NCBI RefSeq assembly: GCF_007995015.1
Contig: NZ_VORB01000003.1
Span: 1 to 64,000 of the forward strand
DNA length: 64,000 nucleotides
Direction: 5' to 3'
Origin: Luteibaculum oceani
GTDB taxonomy: Bacteria > Bacteroidota > Bacteroidia > Flavobacteriales_D > Luteibaculaceae
Numbering within the stretch: position 1 is the stretch's first letter; the number at the start of each line of letters is the position of its first letter. Under the pieces are notes generated by a model. That model did no database searches, was not told the origin of the DNA, and was given only the letters and a program-made list of their open reading frames with translations. The position numbers and the translations under genes were made by a program. Below are positions 11,201 to 17,157 of the stretch, in pieces.

Positions 11201-11344
11201 CGCGAAATCCGACCAATTTCCAGAGCCGTTCACCCAATAGTAATCGACCCCAAAAAGAGAAGAGGGAATTATGAAAAAGATGAAAATTGAAATCGCCTTC
11301 CAGTAATTGGATAAGCGAGCCCACTGTGAAATTGAAACCACCAT
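1..11344 (-). CDS. Giant modular cell-surface adhesin (SprB/PKD/LamG/HYR-like), C-terminus beyond left edge
   Basis: A reading frame opens at the ATG at 11344 and I followed the same frame at many points to base 1, so at least 3,781 codons are present and the gene is partial. Residues 1-32 look like a signal peptide (hydrophobic ISIFIFFIIPSSLFG). Five modules follow, each starting with Y-W-V-x-G-S-G-[DN]-[WF]-x-D near residues 35, 492, 928, 1372 and 1807 and ending with a TGW motif. Then come two SprB repeats (about 2142-2302), a PKD domain split by a LamG domain (about 2305-2595), a SprB repeat split by a second jelly-roll-like domain (about 2600-2858), a complete PKD domain (about 2862-2941), one diverged HYR-like unit and at least nine near-identical 80-residue HYR-like units. 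Proteins of this build in gliding Bacteroidota are exported by T9SS and act as surface adhesins. The expected sorting domain is outside the window, so export route and adhesion are inferred. I did not translate every codon, so an internal stop is unlikely but not excluded. Confidence 0.85.
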   Translation of the reverse strand, partial: MVVSISQWARLSNYWKAISIFIFFIIPSSLFGVDYYWVNGSGNWSDFANHWATSSGGSVFHNQVPSPNDNVHFDGNSFSAPNQQVTLDVDAFCANMTWSSTLGSLNPYFHTNNKITTVGVNLNINGVVRWIGNGNLHVDGDLIINPTTGPQSFDPNDVFLKGSMDIANITWQANFLYLDGAGNGNTIKTNGVKLYRLYLRGTGEWTLQDKLEVSYETFVHHGVFNSGGKRVDFGWRLYGIYSDADFHLDFTGSDTVEVDRRWRLHTGTASTIDMGSSVLYFNANVHDHFYFDGGNKPYHDVFVNWPTNNTGHTFYVRNNNTYNDFKAKFGSQQRIRFEGSNTTFNDVELEWIYNGTGNYYGDANFYNGKTINTLTLKNPAGVVRTLCYLYQNNSIGTFNIEPGFKEVYLEQNRTQSIGSINWQGGCTSVPLIASNSNGIANISMASGTSQVDQCKLRNLNGIGGASFVANSSVDLGGNSNWTFQNSSTTDLYWVGGSGNWSDPNHWATSSGGTPNGTCYPQANDNAIFDANSFSAAGQTVTVNLHAEVATMHWKSGVVGNPRINGSFNLTVNQDLKIDGDMIYNQTGWLYLYGSLILNPDVQWDHYNWTSFQAVDSNNVIDMAGHQMRSHVRFDGKGGLWTLADEFKTANGHETQFFNGTLKSNGHQIYFGWRLHGWVNGTAYNYHLDLTGTDSVFVDRRWEVYPSNSSKVTASNTVVSFDNNIADHNYFYGGVNTYGGLSSKMRHSSSSHTFYINYQDTILGKSTFEFWGNQRLSQSNQNALFGPVEFISTTTNTSYTPHVVFNARTMGDYNALSNIVTKSYLYYGTVKSIVIPAGHELYFASGQTKIITDSLIAIGQCDKPLSIQGNSSGNAATLSMVAGAKFQVDYAYLKDLNGVGGNAFVATNTADLGNVSGFNLGSFSINKLYWVGGSGDFSDAAHWSLSSGGSPQVCPPSLLDTVIFDHNSFPSTGGVVNIDQQNEQVGTMIWTSGVLGNPVLTGNQNLIINGSLLIDGAMQFNQNSNLTIRGSLRFNPNLVWNHSNNIYFYSDSTNNTLKFNGFENFLGHMYFNNPGNNNTSSPKWTFLDNMVHHIDYNFQVYRGNFDFLGNKYQFGYQLYAWTSGICNFDFNSTDTIIVRRGLEFYSNTSSTSVTQNKPLVIFKSPQYEDFRFRGNHKAWGNFDMDMDYPHHGWRQIWFLEYQSLGDVDVFMAQGSNTHRQLHFNGGSNLSDTYGNLNVEAGGAHTYVYTQSGRTWKNISMKSNGHLYSWRWFAYNLNADTIRIDGVRMEIPNGHTVNAKALIPANSCTNESEIYGSSTSSVLNIDTGFTVNANYIKLTNHAATGGAIFNAQNATVTGTVTGWNINPVPNYNLYWVGGSGDWDDVNHWSFTSGGSPTGCVIPQAKDNVIFDANSFSPGDNTVTFYTGNTKQCKNFIVNGTTENPNFNGNRTLQVYGDMVLNDACNYNHGGELHLFGSIKVDVSVNWAHHHWTRFYASSGNHEIDMNGVGFDYHTHFYGGPTATWTLQSPFDYSHRYGYTTHFQRGHLVVNGQFTHFSHQFYSNYNDVRSIDISGSTVNVEEWWRVGGANFSINSANSEIVIDDINNSHAYFYGGGHTYDDVTFISNNSGNNYQTQIHDNNEFGDVVFKPSAQRQIHINGNGKYNSFAIEVNNNNVSTTTNINVNGSNDFGSFTVLSPGTAGPYIYLNEDNSFGNFAGAGQATRLFIGSGKTQTVEDFTLLGTGGAPAFLQSTTAGSQGTLYKEDGLICMDFIWLKDINADGTATFNAGASSQDLGNNTGWNFQSCDGYYWVGGSGDWSDTTHWANSSGGTQKHLVPPSKFDNVYFDANSFSSANQVVNIDVVAPEVFDMDWLSAFYHPTFKMNGKAIDIHGSLTLTASMTIDSTFKWVFKGTTGEHKINAAGHDLQIAHFEGPGGISPAGTWNLTNRFDASNQMLIKRGFFNSDDFDLGLGALIIQSDANGGAIDWGESEITLKSSYSESDLSNLPIDADSAHIILSPDYYAGFTGKGLYSIKKVSIENNDGNYIIFGGPNKISTLNVGSGSNVAFTVGANSVDSIGTLNSLGTCSQVTSLSSYGTSAAFLVLNEANVAFNSIKNITAIGANSPFVAENSTDQGGNTGWSFTQAPVLEVEIIANNATCPNPNNGNAKAQVTGGKLPLEFEWSTLETTDSISGLVPGTYFVAVTDSNGCQASDTVVISAPSNFGFEIALQGDAVCNGENDGTISVTAVHADSIQYEYLWSTGDTLATVSGLGRGKYSVAVSDENGCVANGAIAVNEQDPFSINIESEIEACGGDSIQFTASAGGFTSALDFDGGDDYLEVPHDAVLNVPSGDFTLEAWIYPHSGGSRTIFSKGHGSGGTNPDVYIFQYQSNRLALYLGNTSSGGQWQYSNSTFSTNQWTHVAVSYDYSNGQATFYINGQADGTKTFTNAPTYAGDQNSLFIGKQGYGCNCNYFDGVIDEVRIWNKQKSATEIASEFQETLSGSESGLVAYFPFSENSGTTTRSIQALISDAVLTNMVPGDDWVAASNENYLGANYSYAWDFGDGNTGTGKEISNVYSDEGSYQVQVTGTDATGCEQTGAQSIEIYPELTATAVVNDVKCNGDCDGEVAFSFSGGKAPYQLSSPSEFEDDFTGSNLNTSAYVKDPYGTYSQQNNELVFSHGGGWNKYFFTQQNFSREPGKIFSFSYYHKGGHTMIGWYSPDNSNGNRYFNLPHSIYFAHNNLGVYEDGSHRIWFEGQIPGGYTKNTWYECEIELKASGAIYRVRKAGAANFVTYYTSNYSTESNLSVGLAIHDSPGNMTDNWKVSAGSNSQPTSGLCPGDYTYVVSDSLGCTVNVDFTISEPAALSLNISAKDTFCLGDSAMHFSSSASGGVTPYSYAWNFGDGGSSSASSPSHSYSNEGTYTVTLILTDSNNCIIQAQTNVVSYQCNQPPVAVCQNALLGTDSNCQAIVTYNDIDGGSYDPDGDNFTIQVLNPGPYPIGTHVVTLKVTDPSSETDQCQATVTIKDNVDPIAVCKDITIQLDANGAASIVAADVDGGSNDACGIQGLAIDKSQFGCSDVGANTVTLTVTDNNGNQSSCQATVTVVDSVAPVALCKDITIQLDANGAASIVAADVDGGSIDACGIQGLAIDKSQFGCSDVGANTVTLTVTDNNGNQSSCQATVTVVDSVPPVAVCKDITIQLDANGAASIVASDIDGGSNDACGIQGLAIDKSQFGCSDVGANTVTLTVTDNNGNQSSCQATVTVVDSVPPVAICQDITIQLDHLGLASIQPIDIDGGSNDACGIHGLAIDKSQFGCSDVGANTVTLTVTDNNGNQSSCQATVTVVDSVAPVALCKDITIQLDANGAASIVAADIDGGSNDACGIQGLAIDKSQFGCGDVGPNTVTLTVTDNNGNQSSCQATVTVVDSVAPVALCKDITIQLDANGAASIVAADIDGGSNDACGIQGLAIDKFQFGCSDVGSNTVTLTVTDNNGNQSSCQATVTVVDSVAPVAVCKDITIQLDANGAASIVAADVDGGSNDACGIQGLAIDKSQFGCSDVGANTVTLTVTDNNGNQSSCQATVTVVDSVAPVAVCKDITIQLDANGAASIVAADIDGGSNDACGIQGLAIDKSQFGCSDVGANTVTLTVTDNNGNQASCQATVTVVDSVPPVALCQDVTIQLDHLGLASIQPIDIDGGSNDACGIHGLAIDKSQFGCGDVGANTVTLTVTDNNGNQSSCQAKVTVVDSVPPVAICQDITIQLDHLGLASIQPIDIDGGSNDACGIQ
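4925..11245 (-). repeat. Five tandem ~1.3-kb protein modules beginning with YWVGGSG
   Basis: Within the giant adhesin the motif Y-W-V-[GN]-G-S-G-[DN]-[WF]-x-D recurs with its first Tyr codon at 11242, 9871, 8563, 7231 and 5926, which gives spacings of 457, 436, 444 and 435 codons. After each motif come an HWA..SGG segment, a DNV.FD.NSFS segment and then a long stretch of short beta-strand-like repeats rich in His, Asn and Gly, which suggests a parallel beta-helix or similar solenoid. Each module closes with a TGW motif just before the next YW. The copies have diverged at the DNA level, unlike the 240-bp array. The fold is inferred from repeat character only. Confidence 0.8.
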
Positions 11345-11372
11345 AACGCTACGTATTTTGGGTAATACCTAT

Positions 11373-12341
11373 TTACAGGCTGCGGGTAAAAAACAACTGC
11401 TTTATTACTCCAACCTTTAATTTTTTTCTGTATCTGTTGTAGTTAGCGCTCCAGAGGATTTCCCCCGGCTGGTATGCCCTTACTATTATGGTTCCTTGGG
11501 TAGGGTCTATTTGTAAATCAATTCCAGGTTCAGAAATCAAATCATTTGAATCTCCATAAACAGAGTATGGTGGAGCTGAAATAGGAAAATCATGTTTGTT
11601 TTCTGCCGCCGTGTAATTTGCTACATGTGCATCTAGGGTTGCGGTGGCAGCATCTAGCTGATTTCTGGTTGAGAAAAGTTCTCCCTTACCCGATAGCAAT
11701 AGAGAATCCATTGGGTTAGAACTTAAATTGGGATATGGATAACTAATTTCTTTGTTGGAACAAACCTGTAGAGGATAGAAATCTGAGGAAAATTGAAATG
11801 CCCGAGAAGGTAAATAGTCGTCGATGACGAATGTTAAACTAACCCCTTCAACCCGAAAAGGAGAACTTGGGGTCATCCCATCCAAGGTCGACTGCCATAC
11901 GGCGATGTATCCTCCGGGTATTTTGGCTAAATCAACATCACCAGAGTATTTCACTCTTTTGTAGCAGGGGAGGCTGGCTATTTGATCGCATTCAGCTGGA
12001 TTTGCCAAGTTTACGGTTTCCTCAAACTCCTTGATAAGCTCCACATCCACCTTCGGATATCCTACCGACTCAAAAACAGCACAACCCATTTTCTCGAGAG
12101 ATACAGGCTGTCCGCAGGGTACAATTAATTCCAGAGAAATCTTGTGACTTTTAATTTCTCCCTCAGTGGCCCACAAAACTGCACTTGACCAGTGCTGTTC
12201 GGTTTCGGAATTGTCAACATTGCTAGGTACCACATTTTGCTGAGCCAATAAGGAACTCAAACAGCAAAACGCAAGAAAGAGAAAGCGTACAACACAAGAT
12301 GTTGCCAGCTGAATGGATTTTGTGAGGAACTTACAACCCAT
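11373..12341 (-). CDS. Secreted protein resembling the N-terminal region of PKD-type surface proteins
   Basis: I start this 322-residue protein at the ATG at 12341 (MGCKFLTKSIQ); a GTG two codons upstream is the alternative. Residues 1-35 form a signal peptide ending near SLLAQQ. The order of features recalls the N-terminal half of large T9SS surface proteins of Bacteroidota: an ITLK-like segment (HKISLELIVPCG), an 'IAVWQ' strand, a CSNKEISYPYP segment in the place where those proteins have an 'ICAN' segment, then PPYSVYGDS, an IDPTQGTIIV segment and a closing 'YRKKLKVG'. Here the protein stops at that point, with no PKD array and no sorting domain. It ends 28 bp before the giant adhesin starts, so the two are probably co-transcribed and it may work with the adhesin at the cell surface. 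Function is unknown. Confidence 0.75.
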   Translation of the reverse strand: MGCKFLTKSIQLATSCVVRFLFLAFCCLSSLLAQQNVVPSNVDNSETEQHWSSAVLWATEGEIKSHKISLELIVPCGQPVSLEKMGCAVFESVGYPKVDVELIKEFEETVNLANPAECDQIASLPCYKRVKYSGDVDLAKIPGGYIAVWQSTLDGMTPSSPFRVEGVSLTFVIDDYLPSRAFQFSSDFYPLQVCSNKEISYPYPNLSSNPMDSLLLSGKGELFSTRNQLDAATATLDAHVANYTAAENKHDFPISAPPYSVYGDSNDLISEPGIDLQIDPTQGTIIVRAYQPGEILWSANYNRYRKKLKVGVIKQLFFTRSL

Positions 12342-12689
12342 AATCACTAAAGTTTTTAATTGTTACGGGTGCTTCAACGACTGGAGTAGGAAATAAAGAA
12401 CCTAACTAAATGCTTATGAGCGTTTGTGGATTAAGTATTTTCATTTAAAGACTTGTAACTACCATTGATAGAACAAAACTGAGTGAAACCTCTCCGTAAA
12501 AACCCATTTATTTGAATGGTATGCATTATTTAGTACAATCAAACACAGGTTCAAGCTAGGCCAAGCCCGTCATTCTTAAAAAATTGTTAAACAAGGTCAC
12601 CGCAGTTTATGCCCATAATCATTTGTGTTACATCTTCGATGAAGGGTAAAAAATCTCAGATAAGGGATTAGTTGAATGACTCAGAACTA
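12342..12689. other. Divergent intergenic region without a recognisable gene
   Basis: About 350 bp separate the divergently transcribed secreted protein (minus) and CIA30 protein (plus). It must hold both promoters. I searched both strands for TAnnTTTG with an upstream TTG and found no convincing match. No ORF of note, tRNA or strong hairpin is visible. Confidence 0.5.
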
Positions 12690-13250
12690 ATGGTTCTAAA
12701 AAGGGTTTATCTAGCAATGCTGACAAATATATTTCTACGAGCCTTTGTTTTTTACCTATACTCACTACTCATGATTTTTGATTTTACTCATGCAAAAACA
12801 AGCCAAAACTGGTATCCCCTAAACGACACCGTCATGGGCGGAGTAAGCTCCAGTTCTGTTAAATACACAGAAGGAGATGGAATGCGATTCTCTGGATTTG
12901 TCTCAACTGAAAATAATGGTGGGTTTTGCATGATAAAATCTCCTGGAGTTAACATAGACTGCGAAGCAAAAAGCCACATAGTTTGTTACTTGAAAGGAGA
13001 CGGGAAGCAATATCAGATTCGAATAAAGTCCAACCCGCAACAACCATATTCTTACGTCTTAAATTTTAAAACTTCTGGGAATTGGGAACGGCTAGCATTC
13101 CCACTAGAAAAATTCGAAGCTCAATTTCGAGGTAGAGTTTTGGATATGCCCAACTTTAATGCTCCAACAATAACAGAGGTAGCCATTTTAATTGGGAATA
13201 AGAAAAATGAGAAATTCCAATTGGACATAAAATGGATGGGAATAGAGTAA
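12690..13250 (+). CDS. CIA30-family protein with N-terminal signal/anchor
   Basis: The C-terminal ~150 residues match the CIA30 (NDUFAF1-like, galactose-binding-like beta-sandwich) family: an early W-x-x-x-N-D-T-V-M-G-G-V-S motif, F-S-G-x-V-S-T-E-N-N-G-G-F, then a strand pattern ending in an 'ILIGNKK...F.LDI' segment. In eukaryotes the family assists complex I assembly; bacterial members are mostly uncharacterised and are often annotated as NAD-binding or reductase-associated. A hydrophobic N-terminus (YLAMLTNIFLRAFVFYLYSLL) suggests a signal peptide or membrane anchor. The start is uncertain: ATG at 12690 is used here, with TTG at 12672 and ATG at 12717 as alternatives. It ends one base before the convergent gene on the minus strand. 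Confidence 0.8.
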   Translation: MVLKRVYLAMLTNIFLRAFVFYLYSLLMIFDFTHAKTSQNWYPLNDTVMGGVSSSSVKYTEGDGMRFSGFVSTENNGGFCMIKSPGVNIDCEAKSHIVCYLKGDGKQYQIRIKSNPQQPYSYVLNFKTSGNWERLAFPLEKFEAQFRGRVLDMPNFNAPTITEVAILIGNKKNEKFQLDIKWMGIE

Positions 13251-13251
13251 A

Positions 13252-13479
13252 CTACCCACCCTTTTTAAAGGTAACTATCCACCTGTTGTAGGCTACGGCA
13301 TAAATCAGTCCACCAAAGATCCACCCCAAAATGTGCAAAACACAATTCAAAGGGGTCTCGAACCTACCATCTAGATATCCCAGTATGGTATTTCCTCCCC
13401 CCACAACAATAAAAAAACCAACTCCCTGAGCTAGGCCTTCTTTGTGGAAAACCGGTAAAGACTTCCCTTGTTTACGCAT
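13252..13479 (-). CDS. Small two-helix membrane protein, function unknown
   Basis: This 75-residue ORF has a basic N-terminus (MRKQGKSLPVFHKEG) and two hydrophobic segments, a glycine-rich one (VGFFIVVGGGNTILGYL, about 21-37) and a second (VLHILGWIFGGLIYAVAY, about 47-64), followed by a Lys/Gly-rich tail. This looks like a small integral membrane protein. It converges tail to tail with the CIA30 gene with a one-base gap. I do not recognise a family. Its start is 115 bp from the divergent CHRD gene. The composition supports a real gene, but the small size keeps confidence moderate. Confidence 0.55.
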   Translation of the reverse strand: MRKQGKSLPVFHKEGLAQGVGFFIVVGGGNTILGYLDGRFETPLNCVLHILGWIFGGLIYAVAYNRWIVTFKKGG

Positions 13480-13594
13480 GAATACAAATATCGATAAGCG
13501 GTAGAAATTTTCCTATTAACATTTTTTACTGCTCCATAAAAATCCAAAAACAATCTTTTGTTGTTAGTACCAGTACCAAACCAAAAACACAACT

Positions 13595-15433
13595 ATGAAA
13601 AAATTATTACTTGCTTTTAGTCTGCTGCTTGGCACAACTACCGCATTCGCAGACCACCTAAGCGAAAGACTGCTATTTACAGCGCGCTTAGACGGAGAAA
13701 ATAATACAACCGTAACCAATCCTGATGCTAACGGAATAGCTTCTTTGTTTCTAAACAAGAATAGAGATTCTTTATTTGTAACAATCGCAACGGGTAACTT
13801 GGGTGGAGCCATTACAGGGGCTCATATCCACGAGGGAATGCCAGGAGTTGATGGTGGAGTAGTTTTTAACCTTACGCCATTCGTTAACCAAAACATGATT
13901 AAAACTGTAATTACCGGAGGTGATTTAGACAGTTTAATGGAGGGTTTATTTACCGAGGCATATTACATCAACATCCATACTGAAAACCCAATTGCAACAG
14001 GAACTGCAAGGGGGCAAATAAAACTGGAGCGCGACTTTGGTTTCTACACCAACTTAGACACCGCACAAGAAATTCCTTCACCAATGGGTTCTGCAGCATT
14101 GGGCTCAGGAAACTTTATCATCGACCAAAATGATGATAGTATCCGCGTTGCTATAATAACAACAGGTTTAACGGGAGACATTCAGGGCGCTCATTTACAC
14201 TTTGCTGCCGCAGGTGAGAACGGACCAGTACTCGTAAATCTTTCTAGTCTTATCAAAGGAGGCACTCGAATTTACGGTAAAGTTGCTGTTCCAGACTCTT
14301 TAAAGGGTGGAAAACTTAAAAACTACATTAAAGACGGACTGATTTACGCAAACATCCACACCACAATGAATGCTGCGGGTGAAATACGTGGACAAGCTTT
14401 AGTAAGCTCAGACCTATATTTAGACTCAAGATTAGATCAAGCGCAATTAGAAACGCCTCAAACCGTACAAACTGATGTGCAGGCTGCTGGTCATGGATAC
14501 ATCGCAAGCGATTTTGCTTCTTTCAGATATTACTTTGTGTACGAAGAAGAAAACCTTTCTTCTCAAACACCAATTTTCAGCTTTGTTAGAGGCGGACAAA
14601 TTGTTAAAAGCCTACAAGCTCAAGACGGAGTAATTGCTGGATCTTGGACTTCAGAAGATGTTACGCAACCACTTACCGAAGACTTAATAAGAGGCTTATT
14701 GTACGGTGAAGTATCGCTAAGAATCTCAACCACGCTTAATCCTACAGGTGAATTACAAGGAACTTTGATTCGTGCGTTGCGCGAGGGCTATGCTTACGAG
14801 CTAAACACGGAGCAAGAAGTTCCTAGTCCTATGGTTACTAAAACTCCTATGGGTGCGGGTATGGTATCAATAGATAGCCGTAGAAGTAACGCTCATGTAA
14901 TGCTTGCATTTGATAGCCTTTCTGGTCCAGCTACTGGAGGCCACTTGCACCTTGGTGTTCCTGGAGAAACAGGTCCTGTACTTTTTGCATTGCCAGTAAT
15001 AGATAATGCGGCTTATACTTTTTGGACTGCAGATGCTGGATTTACTGCCGCAAATGAGCTTCAATTTAGAAGAGATTCGGTTTATGTAAATATCCACACT
15101 ATGGCTAATATGTCTGGAGAAATTAGAGGTAATGCAGACCGCGATTATAGAAACAACCAGAGCACTACAAGCATATCTAGCTTTAGCAAAGATCTGGATG
15201 TTGCCATTTCTCCAAATCCATTTGCAGACTTTATCAATATTGAAATAAATGGATCACAGCAAGCTGAAAAAGCTGTTATCCAAGACTTATCTGGAAAGGT
15301 AGTCCTCACCACAGAACTAAGTACCAACGGGGTTAAAAGCCAAATTATAACCACCGACATTAAACCAGGTGTATATATCCTGAGTTTATACAAAAACGGT
15401 TCAGTTTTGGCAGCTAGTAAAATAGTTAAGTAA
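13595..15433 (+). CDS. Secreted protein with four CHRD domains and a T9SS type A sorting tail
   Basis: The 612-residue product has a signal peptide (MKKLLLAFSLLLGTTTAFA), then four consecutive CHRD (chordin-type) domains starting at about residues 21, 147, 275 and 396. CHRD hallmarks are visible: GAHIHEG and NIHTENP in the first, GAHLHFA and NIHTTMN in the second, GGHLHLG and NIHTMAN in the fourth. The third is degenerate: the G-x-H-x-H motif is replaced by FSFVRGGQ and 'NIHT' by 'RISTT'. The last ~80 residues (from DVAISPNPF through GVYILSLYKNG to the basic end) form a type A sorting domain, which directs T9SS export and attachment or release at the cell surface. The role of bacterial CHRD domains is poorly known. 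A terminator follows the stop. Confidence 0.93.
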   Translation: MKKLLLAFSLLLGTTTAFADHLSERLLFTARLDGENNTTVTNPDANGIASLFLNKNRDSLFVTIATGNLGGAITGAHIHEGMPGVDGGVVFNLTPFVNQNMIKTVITGGDLDSLMEGLFTEAYYINIHTENPIATGTARGQIKLERDFGFYTNLDTAQEIPSPMGSAALGSGNFIIDQNDDSIRVAIITTGLTGDIQGAHLHFAAAGENGPVLVNLSSLIKGGTRIYGKVAVPDSLKGGKLKNYIKDGLIYANIHTTMNAAGEIRGQALVSSDLYLDSRLDQAQLETPQTVQTDVQAAGHGYIASDFASFRYYFVYEEENLSSQTPIFSFVRGGQIVKSLQAQDGVIAGSWTSEDVTQPLTEDLIRGLLYGEVSLRISTTLNPTGELQGTLIRALREGYAYELNTEQEVPSPMVTKTPMGAGMVSIDSRRSNAHVMLAFDSLSGPATGGHLHLGVPGETGPVLFALPVIDNAAYTFWTADAGFTAANELQFRRDSVYVNIHTMANMSGEIRGNADRDYRNNQSTTSISSFSKDLDVAISPNPFADFINIEINGSQQAEKAVIQDLSGKVVLTTELSTNGVKSQIITTDIKPGVYILSLYKNGSVLAASKIVK

Positions 15434-15460
15434 TAGGGTAATTTTTAATGGTACTTGGTA

Positions 15461-15490
15461 GGGATGTCCAGAAATGGGCATCCCTTTTTT
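15461..15490 (+). terminator. Rho-independent terminator of the CHRD gene
   Basis: GGGATGTCC pairs with GGGCATCCC (one T-G wobble) around a six-base AGAAAT loop, and a run of six or more T follows. It lies 27 bp after the CHRD stop codon. Confidence 0.9.
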
Positions 15491-15518
15491 GTTTCTATCC
15501 ACTTGAAAGCAACTATAG

Positions 15519-15755
15519 TTAGGAGGCAATTTTTTCACCGATCGCTGGGGAACACGCCTGCTCATTTTGTTCAAATACCAATTTTTTGCCGTTTGCTTCA
15601 AAGGATCTTTGGAGCGTCAAGTAGGCTTTCACCGCTCTTCTGTGGTCTTTTAGTAGACCTTCTATTTCACTTTTAATTAAACTTTCTTTAGAACAATTTT
15701 TTGACGGTATATTCCTTTCCAGGAAAACCTCAAAGGGATGGAGATAATAATGCAT
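15519..15755 (-). CDS. Doubtful small hypothetical protein
   Basis: This is a 78-residue ORF beginning MHYYLHPFEVFLERN with a charged helical middle (SLIKSEIEGLLKDHRRAVKAYL). It is the best coding candidate in the 490-bp gap between the CHRD gene and ppx. I recognise no family, see no strong leader sequence, and overlapping ORFs of similar size exist in other frames. It may be a small cytoplasmic protein or may not be coding. The rest of the gap, 15756-15922, shows nothing I can name. Confidence 0.35.
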   Translation of the reverse strand: MHYYLHPFEVFLERNIPSKNCSKESLIKSEIEGLLKDHRRAVKAYLTLQRSFEANGKKLVFEQNEQACSPAIGEKIAS

Positions 15756-15922
15756 GGCTAACGGATTTTGGGGGATGAAAAATTACACCAAAACAGTATT
15801 TTATAAACCTAATTTAAATCAGCCGTAGTATTGATAGTAGCTTTAATCCGATGAGCGAAGGAATTCAATAGACCAATAACATCTTAATGAGAACAAAAAG
15901 AGAAATCCTAGTAAATTAAAGC

Positions 15923-16810
15923 TTACTGATACTTTTTAAATTTACTCATGTAGTAAACCATCCCATCTGAGAGACCAATTTTAGGAACAACAATTTTCCC
16001 CAAGCCTGCATTCTCTAGGACGGTTTTGTAAATTTTTCCGGCTGGAACAATAACATCAGCTCGGTCTTCTTTTAAGTCAAACACATCCATTCGCTCTTCC
16101 ACCGACATAGGCTCCAGTTCGGAAACCAAATTGGAAATATCCTCTGTTGTAATTTCACGGCTTCTGGTATTGGAGTTTGGAGCGAGTTTAACCAGCTTAT
16201 TAATATTTCCTCCAGTACCAATGGCTATCAAATCGTCTTCTCCATTTTTTTGCTCTTCCGCAAATTCGGCAATCTCCTCCCAAACTTTATTCTTAACCTT
16301 CCCCTTTAAAATTCTTACCGTACCAATTTTAAATGATTTGTTTGCTACCGCAACACCATCATGTAAGACAGATATTTCTGTACTCCCACCTCCAACATCG
16401 ATATATAGGTACTTTTTAGAGAGGTCTAGATTTTGAGTTTCAAAAGTAGACTGGATTAATTTGGCCTCACGTGCACCAGAAATTACTTCAATTTCTACGT
16501 CGGTAAGACTGTGAACAAGGTCTACAATTTGTTTTTGATTTTCGGCTTCACGCATAGCCGAAGTGGCGCAGGTCCAGTAGTTTTTAATTCCATAAACCTG
16601 CATCAATAATTTAAAAGCATTAATAGATTTCGCTAAACGCACTGCATTGTACTCGGAGATTTTACCCTGCTCAAAAACTTCTTCACCTAAACGAACTGGA
16701 ACGCGCACCAGTTGAAGTTTCTTAATGGTAGTTTTCCCTCCTTTTTTCCTAGCCTCTGCTATCAGCAGTCGCATTGCGTTGGATCCTATATCTATTGCTC
16801 CGTATTTCAA
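15923..16810 (-). CDS. ppx: Exopolyphosphatase/guanosine pentaphosphatase family phosphatase
   Basis: The 295-residue protein belongs to the Ppx/GppA family of the actin-like ATPase superfamily. The first phosphate loop is AIDIGSNAMRLLI (about 5-17) and the second is YIDVGGGSTEIS (about 135-146), followed by an IGTGGNINKL segment. Members remove terminal phosphate from polyphosphate or pppGpp. This is the short form without the extra C-terminal HD-like domains of the enterobacterial enzymes. The start codon is TTG at 16810, three bases after the stop of the TfoX-like gene; no ATG fits the conserved N-terminus. It is the last gene of valS-ppk1-tfoX-like-ppx, so polyphosphate synthesis and breakdown are encoded together. 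Confidence 0.92.
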   Translation of the reverse strand: MKYGAIDIGSNAMRLLIAEARKKGGKTTIKKLQLVRVPVRLGEEVFEQGKISEYNAVRLAKSINAFKLLMQVYGIKNYWTCATSAMREAENQKQIVDLVHSLTDVEIEVISGAREAKLIQSTFETQNLDLSKKYLYIDVGGGSTEISVLHDGVAVANKSFKIGTVRILKGKVKNKVWEEIAEFAEEQKNGEDDLIAIGTGGNINKLVKLAPNSNTRSREITTEDISNLVSELEPMSVEERMDVFDLKEDRADVIVPAGKIYKTVLENAGLGKIVVPKIGLSDGMVYYMSKFKKYQ

Positions 16811-16813
16811 ACT

Positions 16814-17155
16814 CTACCTTCTTTTAGATGATTTTGCCTTGGGATTAAAGGCCAGGGCTAAACCTAACCAATGCTCCAAATCTGCATCATTATCCCAGCC
16901 CTCCTGATCCACATAAACATATCCCTTCATGGCCTTTCCTGTAAAATCCATTTCCGATGTATGTGGCTTGGTTAATGCTTCTGGATATGCCTCTGGACCT
17001 ATCCTTGCCATAAGCTGATCTGCGATGATACCGACACACATTTTGTCATCAACCATAAAACATAAACCACCAAACATCTTTTTAGAGTAAAACTTCACCC
17101 TTTTTGACATTAAGTAATCTGTTATGCGGTCTGCTAGTGCCTGGTTAAACGCCAT
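16814..17155 (-). CDS. TfoX/Sxy N-terminal domain protein
   Basis: The 113-residue protein matches the TfoX/Sxy N-terminal domain: an early helix, then SKKMFGGLCFMVDDKMCVGI, 'LMARIGPE', and a 'DFTGKAMKGYVYVD' segment followed by a basic tail. It lacks the C-terminal helix-hairpin-helix domain of full-length competence regulators. In gamma-proteobacteria Sxy/TfoX works with CRP on competence genes, but single-domain members are widespread and their job is unknown. It sits between ppk1 (stop two bases upstream) and ppx (start three bases downstream), so it is surely translated with the polyphosphate genes. Whether it affects them is open. Confidence 0.88.
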   Translation of the reverse strand: MAFNQALADRITDYLMSKRVKFYSKKMFGGLCFMVDDKMCVGIIADQLMARIGPEAYPEALTKPHTSEMDFTGKAMKGYVYVDQEGWDNDADLEHWLGLALAFNPKAKSSKRR

Positions 17156-17157
17156 AT

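Noticed and set aside
15401-15676. Two small overlapping ORFs, 15401-15601 minus and 15455-15676 plus
   Set aside because: Both run across the CHRD terminator hairpin, and neither has coding-like composition.
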